Assembly: GCF_003330845.1 (NCBI RefSeq)
Contig: NZ_CP026121.1
Coordinates: 434,001 to 498,000, forward strand
Length of the DNA: 64,000 bases
Reading direction: 5' to 3'
Source: Streptomyces sp. Go-475
GTDB taxonomy: Bacteria; Actinomycetota; Actinomycetes; Streptomycetales; Streptomycetaceae
The position numbers and the translations under genes are program-made. Position 1 is the stretch's first letter. Every line of letters starts with the position of its first letter. Shown here one piece after another: positions 35,265 through 45,297 of the stretch. The notes beneath the pieces are model-generated. The model was not told the origin of the DNA and did no database searches. It worked only from the letters and a program-made list of their open reading frames with translations.

Positions 35265-36724
35265 GACCGGTCTCCGAATCCGATGCAGACGTTCTTGGTC
35301 TGCGTGTAGCTCGCCAGCGCTTCGAGACCCTTCTCGCGTCCCCAGCCGCTGTGCTTGTAGCCGCCGAAGGGGAGCTCGACGCCGGTTCCGACGCCGGTGG
35401 CGTTGACGTAGACCTGTCCGGCCCGGATGCCCTCGGCCAGGCGCATCGCCTTGTCGATGTCGCGGGTCCAGACGTAGGAGGCCAGGCCGTAGGGGCTGTC
35501 GTTGGCGAGGTCCAGGGCCTCGTCGGCGCCGTCGAACTCGATGACGGTGACGACGGGTCCGAAGATCTCCTCGCGGGCGCACCGGGCCTGGTTGGTCAGG
35601 CCGGTGAGGACAGTCGGCTCGATGTAGTAGCCGTCGGCCAGTTCGGGTGCGGACGGGGTGCCTCCGCCGACCCGGGCCACGGCGCCTTCCCGCCGGGCCA
35701 GTTCGAGGTAGCCGAGGACGCGGTCGCGCTGCCGGGCGGCGACCAGCGGCCCGATGTCCGGGTCGGTGAGACCCGGCCCGACCCGCAGACCGGCGATCCT
35801 GTCCACCAGCCGGTCGAGGAACTCCTCGGCTCCGCGCTGGAGCAGCAGCCGTGTCCCGGCCGAGCACATCTGGCCGGCGTTGCTGAACGACGCGCCCAGG
35901 ACGGCCTTCAGCGCCAGGTCGAAGTCGGCGTCCGCGAAGACCACGAAGGGGGACTTGCCGCCCAACTCCGTGACCGAGGGCACGACGTTGGCGGCGGCGG
36001 CCTGGGCGACCTTGATGCCGGTCGGCACCGAGCCGGTGAAGGTGACCTGGTCGATGCCGGGGTGCCCGGCGAGGGCCGCGCCGGTCTCGGCGTCGCCGGG
36101 TACGACGTTCAGTACGCCCGGCGGGAGGCCGCACTCCAGCGCGATCCGGCCGATCTCCAGCGGGGTGAGCGGTGCCTCCGGGGAGGGCTTGAGCACCACC
36201 GTGCAGCCCGCGGCCAGGGCGGGGGCCGAGCCCCGCGCGGTGTTCTGGAGCGGGTAGTTGAACGGGATGATCTGGCCCGAGACGCCGATCGGCTCGCGGA
36301 CGGTGTAGTCGATCAGACCGGGGCCGAGGGGGATCGTGGAGCCGCCGAGCTTGTCGGCGACGCCCGCGTAGAACTCGAAGTAGCGGGCGGCGGCCTCGAC
36401 GTCGGCCTTGGCCTGGCCGAGCGGCTTGCCGACGTCCTGGCACTCCAGGCGCGCCAGCCACTCGCCCTCGCGGCGGATCGCCTCCGCGATGCGGTGGAGC
36501 AGCCTGCCCCGGTCGGCGGCGCGCATCCGGGCCCACTCGGGCGCGTTGAACGCCGTGCGCGCCGCGGCCACCGCCTGGTCCACGTCGGCCGGGCCGGCGT
36601 GGGAGACCTCGGCGAGGGCCGTGCCGTCCGAGGGGTCGAGGACGGTGAAGCTCCGGCCGTCGGCGGCGGGCACCTGCTTGCCGTCGATCAGCAGCAGCTC
36701 GGTCAGCGGGAGTTCGCCACTCAT
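35261..36724 (-). CDS. Aldehyde dehydrogenase
   Basis: A 487-residue NAD(P)-dependent enzyme. The active cysteine is in [13 protein letters not shown] and the general base glutamate in [14 protein letters not shown]; the C-terminal [15 protein letters not shown] is typical of amino-aldehyde and betaine-aldehyde dehydrogenases. It overlaps the deacylase before it and the reductase after it by four bases each. Within this operon it probably oxidises the aldehyde produced by the amine oxidases or the aminotransferase. The specific aldehyde is not known. Confidence 0.87.
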   Translation of the reverse strand: MSGELPLTELLLIDGKQVPAADGRSFTVLDPSDGTALAEVSHAGPADVDQAVAAARTAFNAPEWARMRAADRGRLLHRIAEAIRREGEWLARLECQDVGKPLGQAKADVEAAARYFEFYAGVADKLGGSTIPLGPGLIDYTVREPIGVSGQIIPFNYPLQNTARGSAPALAAGCTVVLKPSPEAPLTPLEIGRIALECGLPPGVLNVVPGDAETGAALAGHPGIDQVTFTGSVPTGIKVAQAAAANVVPSVTELGGKSPFVVFADADFDLALKAVLGASFSNAGQMCSAGTRLLLQRGAEEFLDRLVDRIAGLRVGPGLTDPDIGPLVAARQRDRVLGYLELARREGAVARVGGGTPSAPELADGYYIEPTVLTGLTNQARCAREEIFGPVVTVIEFDGADEALDLANDSPYGLASYVWTRDIDKAMRLAEGIRAGQVYVNATGVGTGVELPFGGYKHSGWGREKGLEALASYTQTKNVCIGFGDRS

Positions 36725-37674
36725 GGCTGGATCTCTCCCTGGACCTCGCCGAAGATGACCACCTCGTCGCCGGGCCGCACGGTGCGGATCCGGCGCACCC
36801 AGAGCACGATGCCGTCCTGCGGGGCGCGGACCTCCTCCAGCGTGTTGCCGTAGTGGTCGGTGATCTGGGCGATCAGGTCGCCTTCCTTGCAGGTCTCGCC
36901 GGGCTCGGCGTGGCCGAGGAAGAACCCGCCGGCCGCGGACCGGGCGAAGGTGCCCGACACGGTGGTGTACGTGTCGCGCAGCTCCGCCTCGCCGTCGATC
37001 ATCCCCAACTGCCGCATGATGTTGCGGATCGAGTGGACGTGCAGGGCGACGTTCTGCTCGCGGTAGGTGCCGCCGCCCGCCTCGATGGTGATGGCGGGTT
37101 TGCCGGCTGCGAGGGTGGGGTGGCGGACCGTGCCGCCCCACTTGCCGCCCTTCCAGACCAGCTCGTGCCCGGCCGCGAGGGCGAGGTCCGTCGCCAGGTC
37201 CTCGTAGCCGCCCTGGAGGATGACGAGCGGGGCGATCTCGCCGAAGGTGCCGCCGGTGTGCAGGTCGACGAGGGCGTCGACGGCGGGGACGACCTGCTCG
37301 ACGAAGGTGGCGGCCAGGCGCAGCGAGTACGAGCCGTCCCCGTCACCCGGGAAGATCCGGTTGAGGTTCAGGTGGTCCAGGCCGCTGGTGCGGGCCGCCG
37401 CCTCGAAGGCGGGGGTGTTCATGCAGGGGATGCCGACGAGGGTGCCGCGCAGGCCGGCCGGGTCGATCGCGGCGAGGACGCGGCGGATGGCCTCCTGGCC
37501 GTCGTACTCGTCGCCGTGCACACCGGCGTCCACGCACAGGACCGGGCCGTCCTCGGTGCCGTTGACGACGATGAGGGGTATGCCGAGTTCCACGCCGTAG
37601 GTGCTGGTGCCGACCGGGATCAGACCCTGGGCGCGCTCGCCGGGGGCGACGGTCAGCGGACCGATGGAGTACAT
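36721..37674 (-). CDS. Succinylglutamate desuccinylase/aspartoacylase family deacylase, copy A
   Basis: A 317-residue zinc hydrolase. Zinc ligands are H53 and E56 (GVHGDEYDG) and H139 (VDLHTGG); the catalytic glutamate is E197 (ITIEAGGGT). The C-terminal third is a biotinyl-like beta domain ([18 protein letters not shown], then VRPGDEVV), as in the DoeB/ectoine-type deacetylases and other members of this group. It would remove an acyl group from an amino acid or amine. ATG 37674 has AAAGGAAC ahead and is preferred over an upstream in-frame start. A second, different copy lies at 43152-44123 in the same operon. Confidence 0.82.
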   Translation of the reverse strand: MYSIGPLTVAPGERAQGLIPVGTSTYGVELGIPLIVVNGTEDGPVLCVDAGVHGDEYDGQEAIRRVLAAIDPAGLRGTLVGIPCMNTPAFEAAARTSGLDHLNLNRIFPGDGDGSYSLRLAATFVEQVVPAVDALVDLHTGGTFGEIAPLVILQGGYEDLATDLALAAGHELVWKGGKWGGTVRHPTLAAGKPAITIEAGGGTYREQNVALHVHSIRNIMRQLGMIDGEAELRDTYTTVSGTFARSAAGGFFLGHAEPGETCKEGDLIAQITDHYGNTLEEVRAPQDGIVLWVRRIRTVRPGDEVVIFGEVQGEIQP

Positions 37675-37700
37675 GTCGTTCCTTTCGAGAACAGGGGGTT

Positions 37701-39056
37701 TCACAGGCGGGCGGATGCCTCGTCGAGGGTGTCCGCGATGATGTCGGCGATACGGTCCAGCAGTGCGCGGTCGCTGATCAGCGGCGGCGCGATCTGCACC
37801 AGCGGGGCGGCGCGGTTGTAGACGCGGGCCAGCAGCCCGGCCTCGCGCAGCCGGCGGGGGATCAGGTCGGCGACGAGCGCGGCGCGGGCGGTGTCGCTGA
37901 AGCCGCCGTCGTCACGGTCGCCGACGAGTTCGAGGGCGTAGAAGAATCCGGCGCCGCGGACGTCACCCACGATCGGCAGGCCGCCCAGGGACGTCATACG
38001 CCGGGCCAGGTGGCCCTGGTGGCCGCGGACGTTCTCCAGGATCCGGTCCCGCTGCATGATGTCCAGGCTGCGCAGGGCGATGGCCGCGCTCAGCGGGTGG
38101 CCGCTGAAGGTGTAGCCGTGGTTGAGGACCTCGCCGGGCCGGTTGATCACCTCGGCGACGCGGTCGGAGACCAGGGTCGCGCCCATCGGGGCGTAGCCGG
38201 CGGTGATGCCCTTGGCGACGGTGACGACGTCCGGCCGGGCGCCGTAGCACTCGCCGCCGAACCACTCGCCGAGCCGTCCGAAGGCGGTGATGACCTCGTC
38301 GGCGACGAGCAGGAAGCCGTAGCGGTCGGCCAGTCGGCGCAGCCCCTGCCAGTAGCCCTCGGGCGGGGTGATGCAGCCGCCACGGTTCTGCACCGGCTCG
38401 GCGATGAGCATCGCGACGCTCTCCGGTCCGGCCGCGAGGACCGTGGCCTCGACGTCGGCGAGCAGGTACTCCGTGAAGGCCGCCTCGTCGAGGGGCTGTT
38501 CCAGGGCGGTCCGGTTGGTGTTGGCGACGAAGTGGGTCTCCACGGCGGGCGGCCCGTACGGCTCGGTGAGACCGGGGTCGTCGGTGAAGGACAGCGCGCC
38601 GAGGGTCAGACCGTGGTAGGCGCCGCGCCGGGCGACGGCCTTGGTCCGGCCCGGTTCGCCGCGCAGGGTGTGGTACCTGCGGGCGATCTTCCAGGCGGTC
38701 TCCACCGCCTCGGCGCCGCCGCCGCTGAAGAAGACGTGCTCGATGCCGTCGGGGGCCAGGGCGGCGAGGCGTTCGGCGAGGGCCAGGCCGGTGGGGTGCG
38801 CGGACTCCGACCACAGGGGGCTGTAGCAGAGTTCGCGGAGTTGCTTCTGGGCCGCTTCGGCGATCTCGTCGGCGTAGGAGTAGCCGATCTGGCAGCAGTA
38901 CAGCCCCGACAGGCCGTCGATGTAGCGGTTGCCGGCCGCGTCGTCGACGTAGGGGCCCTCGCCGTGGCGCACGACGAAGAGGTCCTTGCCGGGCTTGGCG
39001 AGCGATCCGTTGGCGGTCATGTTCAGCAGCAGGTGCCGCTGAGCGGTGGCGGTCAT
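37701..39056 (-). CDS. Class III aminotransferase
   Basis: A 451-residue PLP enzyme of the omega-amino acid:pyruvate / beta-alanine type. The PLP lysine is in VVTVAKGITAGYAPMGA; other blocks are FFSGGGAEAVETAWK and LLVADEVITAFGRLGEWFG. It would move an amino group from an omega-amine to pyruvate or 2-oxoglutarate, forming an aldehyde for the neighbouring dehydrogenase. The ATG at 39056 overlaps the permease stop (ATGA) and the stop lies 26 bases before the deacylase start. Confidence 0.87.
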   Translation of the reverse strand: MTATAQRHLLLNMTANGSLAKPGKDLFVVRHGEGPYVDDAAGNRYIDGLSGLYCCQIGYSYADEIAEAAQKQLRELCYSPLWSESAHPTGLALAERLAALAPDGIEHVFFSGGGAEAVETAWKIARRYHTLRGEPGRTKAVARRGAYHGLTLGALSFTDDPGLTEPYGPPAVETHFVANTNRTALEQPLDEAAFTEYLLADVEATVLAAGPESVAMLIAEPVQNRGGCITPPEGYWQGLRRLADRYGFLLVADEVITAFGRLGEWFGGECYGARPDVVTVAKGITAGYAPMGATLVSDRVAEVINRPGEVLNHGYTFSGHPLSAAIALRSLDIMQRDRILENVRGHQGHLARRMTSLGGLPIVGDVRGAGFFYALELVGDRDDGGFSDTARAALVADLIPRRLREAGLLARVYNRAAPLVQIAPPLISDRALLDRIADIIADTLDEASARL

Positions 39057-39919
39057 ACGGCCTCACCTCCAGGGGCGGCGATCGCCGTGGTGTTCTCGAC
39101 GGAGAGCAGGGAGTCCTGCCGTCCGGAGCCGAGCCAGCGCACCAGGGCCACGAGGGCGAGGGCGAGGATCGCGCCTGCGATGAGCAGGGCGCTGATCGCG
39201 GTCACGCTGGGGTCGATGTCGAAGGTCAGGGAGTTGTAGATCTGCACCGGCAGGGTGACGGTGTCGACCGAGGACAGGAACTGGGAGATGTAGAACTCGT
39301 CGAAGCTGGTGATGAAGGAGAAGATCGCTGCCGCGATCATGCCGGGGGCGGCGAGGGGGAAGGTGATCCGCCGGGCGATGGTCAGCCGGTTCGCGCCCAT
39401 GCTGGCCGCTGCGTCCTCCAGCCGCTCGTCGATCCCGCGCAGGGTCGCCACCAGGATCAGCACCGCGATCGGCGAGGCCAGCACGGTGTGGCCGAGGGCG
39501 ATGGCGATCGGGCTGCCCAGCATCGAGGCCGGTTCGAAGAGCAGGAACAGGCCGAGGGCGGTGACGATCTGCGGGATGAGCAGCGGTCCGAGGACCAGGG
39601 CGTAGACCGCGGAGCGCAGCGGCAGTTCGCTGCGGGTCAGCGCGGTCGCCGCGGTGACGCCGATGATCAGTGAGAACACGGTGCTCAGGCAGGCCACCAG
39701 CGCGCTCGTCGACATGGCGGCCGGCCACTTGCTGCCGTCCGCGAACAGCGACTTGTACCAGCTCAGCGTCCACGCTTCCGGCGGGAACGAGCCGAAGGCG
39801 TTCTTGCTGAAGGAGGTGACGAGGACGACCAGGATCGGCAGCGCCAGGAACAGCAGGATCACGGTGGCGACCGTCGTCAGGGCGATGCGTCCGGTAAGGG
39901 TGCTGCGCAGCTCCATCAT
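39053..39919 (-). CDS. Polyamine/opine-type ABC importer, permease (PotC type)
   Basis: A 288-residue permease with six membrane segments and the EAA loop RLEDAAASMGANRLTIARRITFP. It overlaps the other permease upstream and the aminotransferase downstream, each by ATGA. Begins MMELR; the first ATG (39919) is taken because it makes the overlap. Works with the three preceding gene products as one importer. Confidence 0.87.
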   Translation of the reverse strand: MMELRSTLTGRIALTTVATVILLFLALPILVVLVTSFSKNAFGSFPPEAWTLSWYKSLFADGSKWPAAMSTSALVACLSTVFSLIIGVTAATALTRSELPLRSAVYALVLGPLLIPQIVTALGLFLLFEPASMLGSPIAIALGHTVLASPIAVLILVATLRGIDERLEDAAASMGANRLTIARRITFPLAAPGMIAAAIFSFITSFDEFYISQFLSSVDTVTLPVQIYNSLTFDIDPSVTAISALLIAGAILALALVALVRWLGSGRQDSLLSVENTTAIAAPGGEAV

Positions 39920-40812
39920 GACGCGCTCCTCTTCTTCCGGCTCGCGCCGAGGGAGGTGACGAGCTTGACCAGCAGCAGTCCGGCGAAGGTCATCAGCAGC
40001 AGGATGACCCCCTGAGCGGCCGCCCCGTTCCACTGGTTCTGCTTCATCACCTGCTGGTTGATCAGGGAGGCGATCATCGTCTGGTCGGGGCCGCCCATCA
40101 GGGCGGGGGTGATGTAGTAGCCCAGCGAGAGGATGAAGCTGAGCAGTCCGGCGCTGGCCAGGCCGGGGGCGACCAAGGGCAGGTAGACCCGGCGGAAGAT
40201 GGTCACGCGTCCCGCGCCCATGCTGGCCGCCGCGGCGAGCAGCCGCCGGTCCACGCCGCGCATCACGCCGTACAGCAGCAGCACGGTGTACGGGAGCATC
40301 ACGGAGGTGGTGCCGATGACCACGCCGATCTCGTTGTAGAGCAGTTGGAACGGCGCGCCGGGGACCCACAGGTGGGCCATGGCCTCGTTCACCAGGCCCT
40401 TGTCGCCGAGCAGGATGATCCACCCGTAGGTGCGCACCAGGGCGCTGATGAAGTGCGGGACGACGACGATCAGCATGGCCAGTCCGGCCCACAGGGGCTT
40501 CAGCCGGGAGATCGCGTTCGCCAGGACGAACCCGAAGACGAGACTGAACAGCGCCGTCTCCGCGGAGATCCGCACCGTGGTGAACAGGACGGAGAGGTTG
40601 ACCCCGGTGAGCGCGTCGACGTACCAGTGCAGCGTCAGTGATCCGTCGGGGTTCTTCAGGCTGAGGAAGAGCGTGCTGAGGATCGGGTAGACGAACAGCA
40701 CCAGCAGGTAGACGACGACGGGCAGCGCGTAGAGGATGCCGACCCGCGTGCGGCGGGAGGCCAGGAGCCTGCGCGGCCGTGCGGGGGATGTCGCGGTCAG
40801 GGTGGCGGCCAT
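39916..40812 (-). CDS. Polyamine/opine-type ABC importer, permease (PotB type)
   Basis: A 298-residue permease, partner of the PotC-type protein. The EAA loop reads RRLLAAAASMGAGRVTIFRRVYLP. The first membrane helix (VGILYALPVVVYLLVLFVYPIL) follows a short basic tail. It begins three bases after the ATPase stop and overlaps the next permease by four bases. Confidence 0.87.
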   Translation of the reverse strand: MAATLTATSPARPRRLLASRRTRVGILYALPVVVYLLVLFVYPILSTLFLSLKNPDGSLTLHWYVDALTGVNLSVLFTTVRISAETALFSLVFGFVLANAISRLKPLWAGLAMLIVVVPHFISALVRTYGWIILLGDKGLVNEAMAHLWVPGAPFQLLYNEIGVVIGTTSVMLPYTVLLLYGVMRGVDRRLLAAAASMGAGRVTIFRRVYLPLVAPGLASAGLLSFILSLGYYITPALMGGPDQTMIASLINQQVMKQNQWNGAAAQGVILLLMTFAGLLLVKLVTSLGASRKKRSAS

Positions 40813-40815
40813 GGC

Positions 40816-41970
40816 TCACCCGCCCTGTTCGGTGCGAGAGAGGTCGATGGGGAAGAGGTTGACGTCGTCCGGGTCGGCGGTGATGCCGACCCGCTCGCCG
40901 GTGACGGGTCCGCGGCCGGCCGGTACCTCCAGCCGCAGCAGCGGGGCGTCACCGCCGTCGACGCGTACACCGGCGCGGACCAGGGTGCCGACGTACGTGG
41001 CGGTCTCGACCGTGCCGGTACAGAAGCCGTCGTCCGGGGCACAGGCCCGCAGCCGGCCCGGCTGGACGGCGACCTTGACCGGGGTGCCGGAGGCCAGGTC
41101 GTGGCGTCGCGCCCGCAGCAGGCCGCCGCACTGGTCGAGGCGGACCACGGTGTGCGCGTCGGTGTTCCGCAGCACGCGGCCGGGCAGGAAGTTGGCCGCG
41201 CCGAGGAAGTCCGCGACGAAGGGTGTCCTGGGCCGCTCGAACAACTCCCTCGGGGTGTCGAACTGCTCGATCAGACCGTTGCGCATCACCGCGATGCGGT
41301 CGGACATGACCAGCGCCTCTTCCTGATCGTGCGTCACATAGATGACGGTCAGGCCGAGTTCCTGCTGGATGGACTTGATCTCGATCTGGAGCTGGTCGCG
41401 GAGCTTCTTGTCCAGGGCGCCGAGCGGCTCGTCCATGAGGATGACGGGCGGGCGGTAGACCAGCGCGCGGCACAGGGCGACGCGCTGCTGCTGCCCGCCG
41501 GACAGTTCACGCGGGCGACGGCCGCCGAACCCGGACAGGCCTGCGATCTCCAGGGTCTCCCCCACCCGCCGGCGGATCTCGTCCTTCGGCACGCCGCGCA
41601 GGGTGAGCGGGAAGGCGACGTTCTCACTGACCGTCATGTGCGGGAAGAGCAGGTACTGCTGGAACACGAAACCGAGGTTCCGCTTCTGCGGGGCGAGCCG
41701 TGTGACGTCGCGGTCCCCGACGGCGATGGTGCCGGAGTCCGGCTCGCAGAAACCGGCGATCATCATCAGGGTCGTGGTCTTGCCCGACCCCGAGGCGCCG
41801 AGGAAGGTGACGAACTCCCCGGCGGCGATCTCCATGGACGCCTCGTCGACGGCGACGACGTCCCCGTACGTCTTGCGCAGGGCCACCACCGACAGCGGTT
41901 TGCCGGTCGTGGTGGCCTGCTTGCCACCGGCCACCTCGACGGACGGTGTGGCGATACCGAATTCAGCCAC
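40816..41970 (-). CDS. Polyamine/opine-type ABC importer, ATPase (PotA type)
   Basis: A 384-residue ATPase with Walker A GASGSGKTT (about 58-66), signature LSGGQQQR, Walker B VILMDEPLGALD and the switch histidine in YVTHDQEEA. A C-terminal TOBE domain follows (about 290-375). The GTG start at 41970 overlaps the binding-protein stop by eight bases. Unlike the galactan importer in this window, this system carries its own ATPase. Confidence 0.88.
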   Translation of the reverse strand: MAEFGIATPSVEVAGGKQATTTGKPLSVVALRKTYGDVVAVDEASMEIAAGEFVTFLGASGSGKTTTLMMIAGFCEPDSGTIAVGDRDVTRLAPQKRNLGFVFQQYLLFPHMTVSENVAFPLTLRGVPKDEIRRRVGETLEIAGLSGFGGRRPRELSGGQQQRVALCRALVYRPPVILMDEPLGALDKKLRDQLQIEIKSIQQELGLTVIYVTHDQEEALVMSDRIAVMRNGLIEQFDTPRELFERPRTPFVADFLGAANFLPGRVLRNTDAHTVVRLDQCGGLLRARRHDLASGTPVKVAVQPGRLRACAPDDGFCTGTVETATYVGTLVRAGVRVDGGDAPLLRLEVPAGRGPVTGERVGITADPDDVNLFPIDLSRTEQGG

Positions 41971-43066
41971 GAGCCCACTCCAACCAGCGCTTGGTGACGG
42001 CGGCTTCGTTCTTGATCCACCAGTTGATGTCCGCGTCGAAGCCCTTGTCGTAGTACTGCGGCGCACCCGCGAGCGTGGAGAGTTCCTTCTCGCTGAGCTG
42101 CTTGTAGGCCGCCAGGGAAGAGGGATTCGACGGGAACGTCTTGGCCAGGTTGGCCTGGATCTCGGGACGCAGCGCGAAGTCCATGAGCCGGTAGGCGGCG
42201 TCGACGTGGGCCGCGCCCTTGGCGATGCCGTAGCCCTGGAACTGGCGGCGGGCACCGTTGAGCTGGGCCGCGACCGGGACTCCCTGCTTGGTCAGATCGG
42301 CGAGCCGACCGTGCCATACGGTGGACATCGTCACCTCCTGGCGGCTGAGAAGCACACCGGGAAGCGGACCGCTGTCCCAGAATTTCTTGATGTCGGACCG
42401 GAGCCGGCTCATCACCTTGAAGGCGCGGTCCACATCGAGCGGGTAGAGCTTGTCCATCGGAACGCCGTCGGCCAGCAGCGCGAACTCCAGCTCGGGCAGG
42501 TCGGCGTCCGGGTTGCACATGGAGCGGCTGCCCTTGAATGCCTTGGTGTCCCAGAAGTCCGCCCACGACTCGGGCCTACGCCCGCCGAAGGCGTCCGTGC
42601 GGTACGCCATGCACTGGGCGTAGAAGCCGTTGCCGACGGCATGGTCGGTGATCTGGTTGTCGGGGATCTTGGCACTCTTCAAGCTTTTGATCCGGTCACG
42701 GTCCAGCTGCTCCAGGGCGTCCTGGGCCGCGAACTTGATGTGGTCCATCATCGAGTTGTTGATGAGGTCGAACTGGGGGCGGCCCTGCTTGATCTGGGCC
42801 AGCATCTGGGTGCCCTGGAGGTTGACCACCTGGACGTTGATGCCGGTCTCCTGGGTGAACGGCGTGTAGACCGCCTTCTGGAGGGCCTCGCCGAAGGAAC
42901 CGCCGCTGTCGCGGACGACCACCGACTTGCCGCCGCTCTTGCCGCCGCCGGCCGCGGCGCGGCTGGTGCCGGTGCCGCAGGCGGAGAGGGAGGGCAGGGC
43001 GGCGAGGGCGGCGAGGCCACCGGCTCCGCGCAGGAGCGCTCTGCGACCGATCATGGGATCACTCAT
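41963..43066 (-). CDS. Polyamine/opine-type ABC importer, binding lipoprotein
   Basis: A 367-residue extracellular binding protein of the PotD/SBP_bac_8 type. It has a twin-arginine lipoprotein signal, GRRALLRGAGGLAALAALPS then LSAC with lipidated C30, so it is exported folded and anchored. Body blocks include VVVRDSGGSFGEALQKAVY and a C-terminal ADINWWIKNEAAVTKRWLEW. ATG 43066 has AGGAG ahead. Family members bind polyamines, opines or related amines; which one is not readable from sequence. It follows the second deacylase gene by 85 bases. Confidence 0.85.
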   Translation of the reverse strand: MSDPMIGRRALLRGAGGLAALAALPSLSACGTGTSRAAAGGGKSGGKSVVVRDSGGSFGEALQKAVYTPFTQETGINVQVVNLQGTQMLAQIKQGRPQFDLINNSMMDHIKFAAQDALEQLDRDRIKSLKSAKIPDNQITDHAVGNGFYAQCMAYRTDAFGGRRPESWADFWDTKAFKGSRSMCNPDADLPELEFALLADGVPMDKLYPLDVDRAFKVMSRLRSDIKKFWDSGPLPGVLLSRQEVTMSTVWHGRLADLTKQGVPVAAQLNGARRQFQGYGIAKGAAHVDAAYRLMDFALRPEIQANLAKTFPSNPSSLAAYKQLSEKELSTLAGAPQYYDKGFDADINWWIKNEAAVTKRWLEWARG

Positions 43067-43151
43067 GACAAATCTCCTGAAAATGGCGCGTGGGGACCAG
43101 CTGTTCGGGGTGAGTGGGTGGTTCGCGGGGGGGGTATGCGGGCGGTGCCGG

Positions 43152-44123
43152 TCAGTCGTGCGGCACCGCGATGGCGGCGAGTTCCGCGCCGGGGCGGACG
43201 GTGAGCCCGTTCATGCCGTAGAGGATCTGCCCGGTGGCGGTGGCGGTGACCTTGTGTTCGCTGCCGTCGGCCGGGTCGATGACGCGGCCGATGGTCTGGC
43301 CCTCCGTCACCTCGTCGCCGGTGACGGCGTCCGGGTACCAGAGGCCGGTGGCCGGGGAGACGACGGAGCCGGTCCAGACCCAGTCGCGCGGCGGCGCGGT
43401 CACGGGAGCGACGTGCTGGGGTGCCTCGATGACGCCGAGGTGGTGCAGGAGCCGGTACAGGCCGTCGAGCAGGGCCCGTGCCTGGCCGGGGTCCCGTTCG
43501 CCGAGCTGGCCGGTCTCGATCAGGATGGCGGGGACGCCCTGCCGGGCGGCTGCGGCGTGGCTGTTGCCGCCCTCGGCGTTGCGGCCGAAGAGGACGCGTT
43601 CGTAGCCGACGGCGTGGGCCATGGCCCGTGTCCTGGCGTCGAGTTCCGCGTCGGAGGTCAGCCGGTGGCCGACGAAGTCGATCAGGGTCTCGTCGATGCC
43701 GCCGCTGTGCAGGTCGGCGTAGGCGTCGGCGCCGGAGATGAGGTGCTCGAAGAGCCAGGCCGCCAGCCGCTCGGTGGGCCCGCCGGCGGGGTCGCCGGGG
43801 AAGACGCGGTTGATGTTGACGTCGTCCAGCGGGGACCTGCCGAGGCGGCCGTCGTACACGGCAGGCGGGTTGGCCACGGGGCAGATCACCACCTGGCCGG
43901 TGACGTCGTCCGGCTCCAGGAGCCCGCTGAGGCGGGTCGCCGCGTCGATGCCGACGAACTCGCCGCCGTGCACGCCGGCGGTGATGACGACCCGGGGCCC
44001 GGGGCGGGAGCCGTTGACGAGGACCAGGGGGATCTCGGCGGTCGTGCGGCCGAGGTCCACGGGGACCACCCCGCGGGTCTTGCGGCCCGGCTCGGCCCGC
44101 AGCGGGCCTACGGTCAGTGTCAT
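43152..44123 (-). CDS. Succinylglutamate desuccinylase/aspartoacylase family deacylase, copy B
   Basis: A 323-residue zinc hydrolase related to copy A but clearly divergent. Zinc ligands are H52 and E55 (GVHGGEFVG) and H139 (ADLHSGG); the catalytic glutamate is E203 (AILIETGQ). The family C-terminal beta domain is present (VVSPATGLWYPDAVTGDEVTEG). ATG 44123 follows TGAGGAAC and is preferred over ATG 44135. Having two deacylases in one operon suggests two acylated substrates, or one deacylase acting before and one after oxidation. Confidence 0.82.
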   Translation of the reverse strand: MTLTVGPLRAEPGRKTRGVVPVDLGRTTAEIPLVLVNGSRPGPRVVITAGVHGGEFVGIDAATRLSGLLEPDDVTGQVVICPVANPPAVYDGRLGRSPLDDVNINRVFPGDPAGGPTERLAAWLFEHLISGADAYADLHSGGIDETLIDFVGHRLTSDAELDARTRAMAHAVGYERVLFGRNAEGGNSHAAAARQGVPAILIETGQLGERDPGQARALLDGLYRLLHHLGVIEAPQHVAPVTAPPRDWVWTGSVVSPATGLWYPDAVTGDEVTEGQTIGRVIDPADGSEHKVTATATGQILYGMNGLTVRPGAELAAIAVPHD

Positions 44124-44135
44124 GTCGTTCCTCAT

Positions 44136-45272
44136 TCAGGCGGTGGCGCGGTCGAGCGTGCTGATGAAGTCGATCGGCTGGGAGGTGCGGCCTTCCAGGG
44201 CGAGGTCGGCGGCGATGTCGCCCAGGGCGGGCGAGAGCTTGAAGCCCTGGCCGGAGAATCCGGCCAGCAGGATGACGTCGTCGCAGTCCGGCAGGGGGCC
44301 GACCAGCGGGCGGGTGCTGCCGGTGTAGCCCTCCATGTAGGCGGAGAGGCGGACCGGATCGGGGTTCAGGCCGGGGAGATACCGCCGCACCATCGCGGTG
44401 AAGGTCTCCAACTCCTCCGGCGAGACGGTCCGGTTCAGCCGGTTCGGGTCGTCCACGAGCCGGTGGTGGGCCTGGGACAGGCCGAGCTTGACGGAGAGGC
44501 CGTCCGGGGACGGGATGCCGTAGAAGTGGGTGTCGCCCATCCGTATGAAGGCGGGGCGCTCCGCACCGGCCCGGTGGTCGTCCTCGGGCAGGAACCAGGC
44601 GCTGATCGCGCGGTAGACGTCCACCCGCCACGGCAGGTCCGGCAGCAGGTCGCCCACCCAGGGGCCCGGGGTGACCACCGCGGCGTCGAAGCGCTCCACG
44701 TCGGCGTCCGTACGGATCCTGACCCCTCCCCCGGCGACAGGACTGACCTCCCTCACCGGCGTGTAGCGGCGGATCCGCGCGCCCAGCTCCTCGGCGCGGC
44801 GGGCCGCGGTCTGGACCGTCAGCTCCGGGCGCACGAACCCCGCACGGGGGTCGAGGACGGCGAGGTCGCCTTCGTCGAGGCGGAACTGCGGGAAGCGCTT
44901 GGCCATCACGTCGGCGCCGACGACCTCGTGTGCGAGGCCGTGCTCGGCTATGACGTCCATGACGGTACGCATCTCGGGGTCGTCGGCCGGCCCCATGAAC
45001 ATGCTTCCCGTCAGCCGGCGCAGCTCCCGCCCGGTCTCCGCCTGCAGCCGCCCCCAGAGGGTGTCGGCGCGGCGTACGAGCGGTACGTACCGGCCGTCGT
45101 CGGTCTGCACGCTGCGGAAGACCCGGGTCTCACCGCCTGCGGCACTGCGGTCGTGGCCGGGGGCGAAGCGGTCGTAGGCGACGACCTCGGCGCCCCGGGA
45201 CGCCAGCCGCCATGCGGCCTGGCTGCCCACCGTGCCGGTACCGACGACGGCGACACGTTTCCTCGTGGCCAT
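44136..45272 (-). CDS. FAD-dependent oxidase, sarcosine/N-methyltryptophan oxidase-like, copy 2
   Basis: A 378-residue flavoprotein of the MSOX/SolA group. FAD site VAVVGTGTVGSQAAWRLASRGAEVVAYD, then the flavin-contact block HDRSAAGGETRVFRS and the C-terminal GFSGQGFKLSPALGDIAADLAL. Where sarcosine oxidase has the cysteine that binds FAD covalently (C-M-Y-T), this protein has E-G-Y-T, so FAD is probably not covalently bound through that residue. It oxidises a secondary amine or amino acid by inference. The product is closely related to the adjacent copy 25 bases upstream. Confidence 0.83.
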   Translation of the reverse strand: MATRKRVAVVGTGTVGSQAAWRLASRGAEVVAYDRFAPGHDRSAAGGETRVFRSVQTDDGRYVPLVRRADTLWGRLQAETGRELRRLTGSMFMGPADDPEMRTVMDVIAEHGLAHEVVGADVMAKRFPQFRLDEGDLAVLDPRAGFVRPELTVQTAARRAEELGARIRRYTPVREVSPVAGGGVRIRTDADVERFDAAVVTPGPWVGDLLPDLPWRVDVYRAISAWFLPEDDHRAGAERPAFIRMGDTHFYGIPSPDGLSVKLGLSQAHHRLVDDPNRLNRTVSPEELETFTAMVRRYLPGLNPDPVRLSAYMEGYTGSTRPLVGPLPDCDDVILLAGFSGQGFKLSPALGDIAADLALEGRTSQPIDFISTLDRATA

Positions 45273-45297
45273 GGAGTGCTCCTTGCCGGACGGTGAC

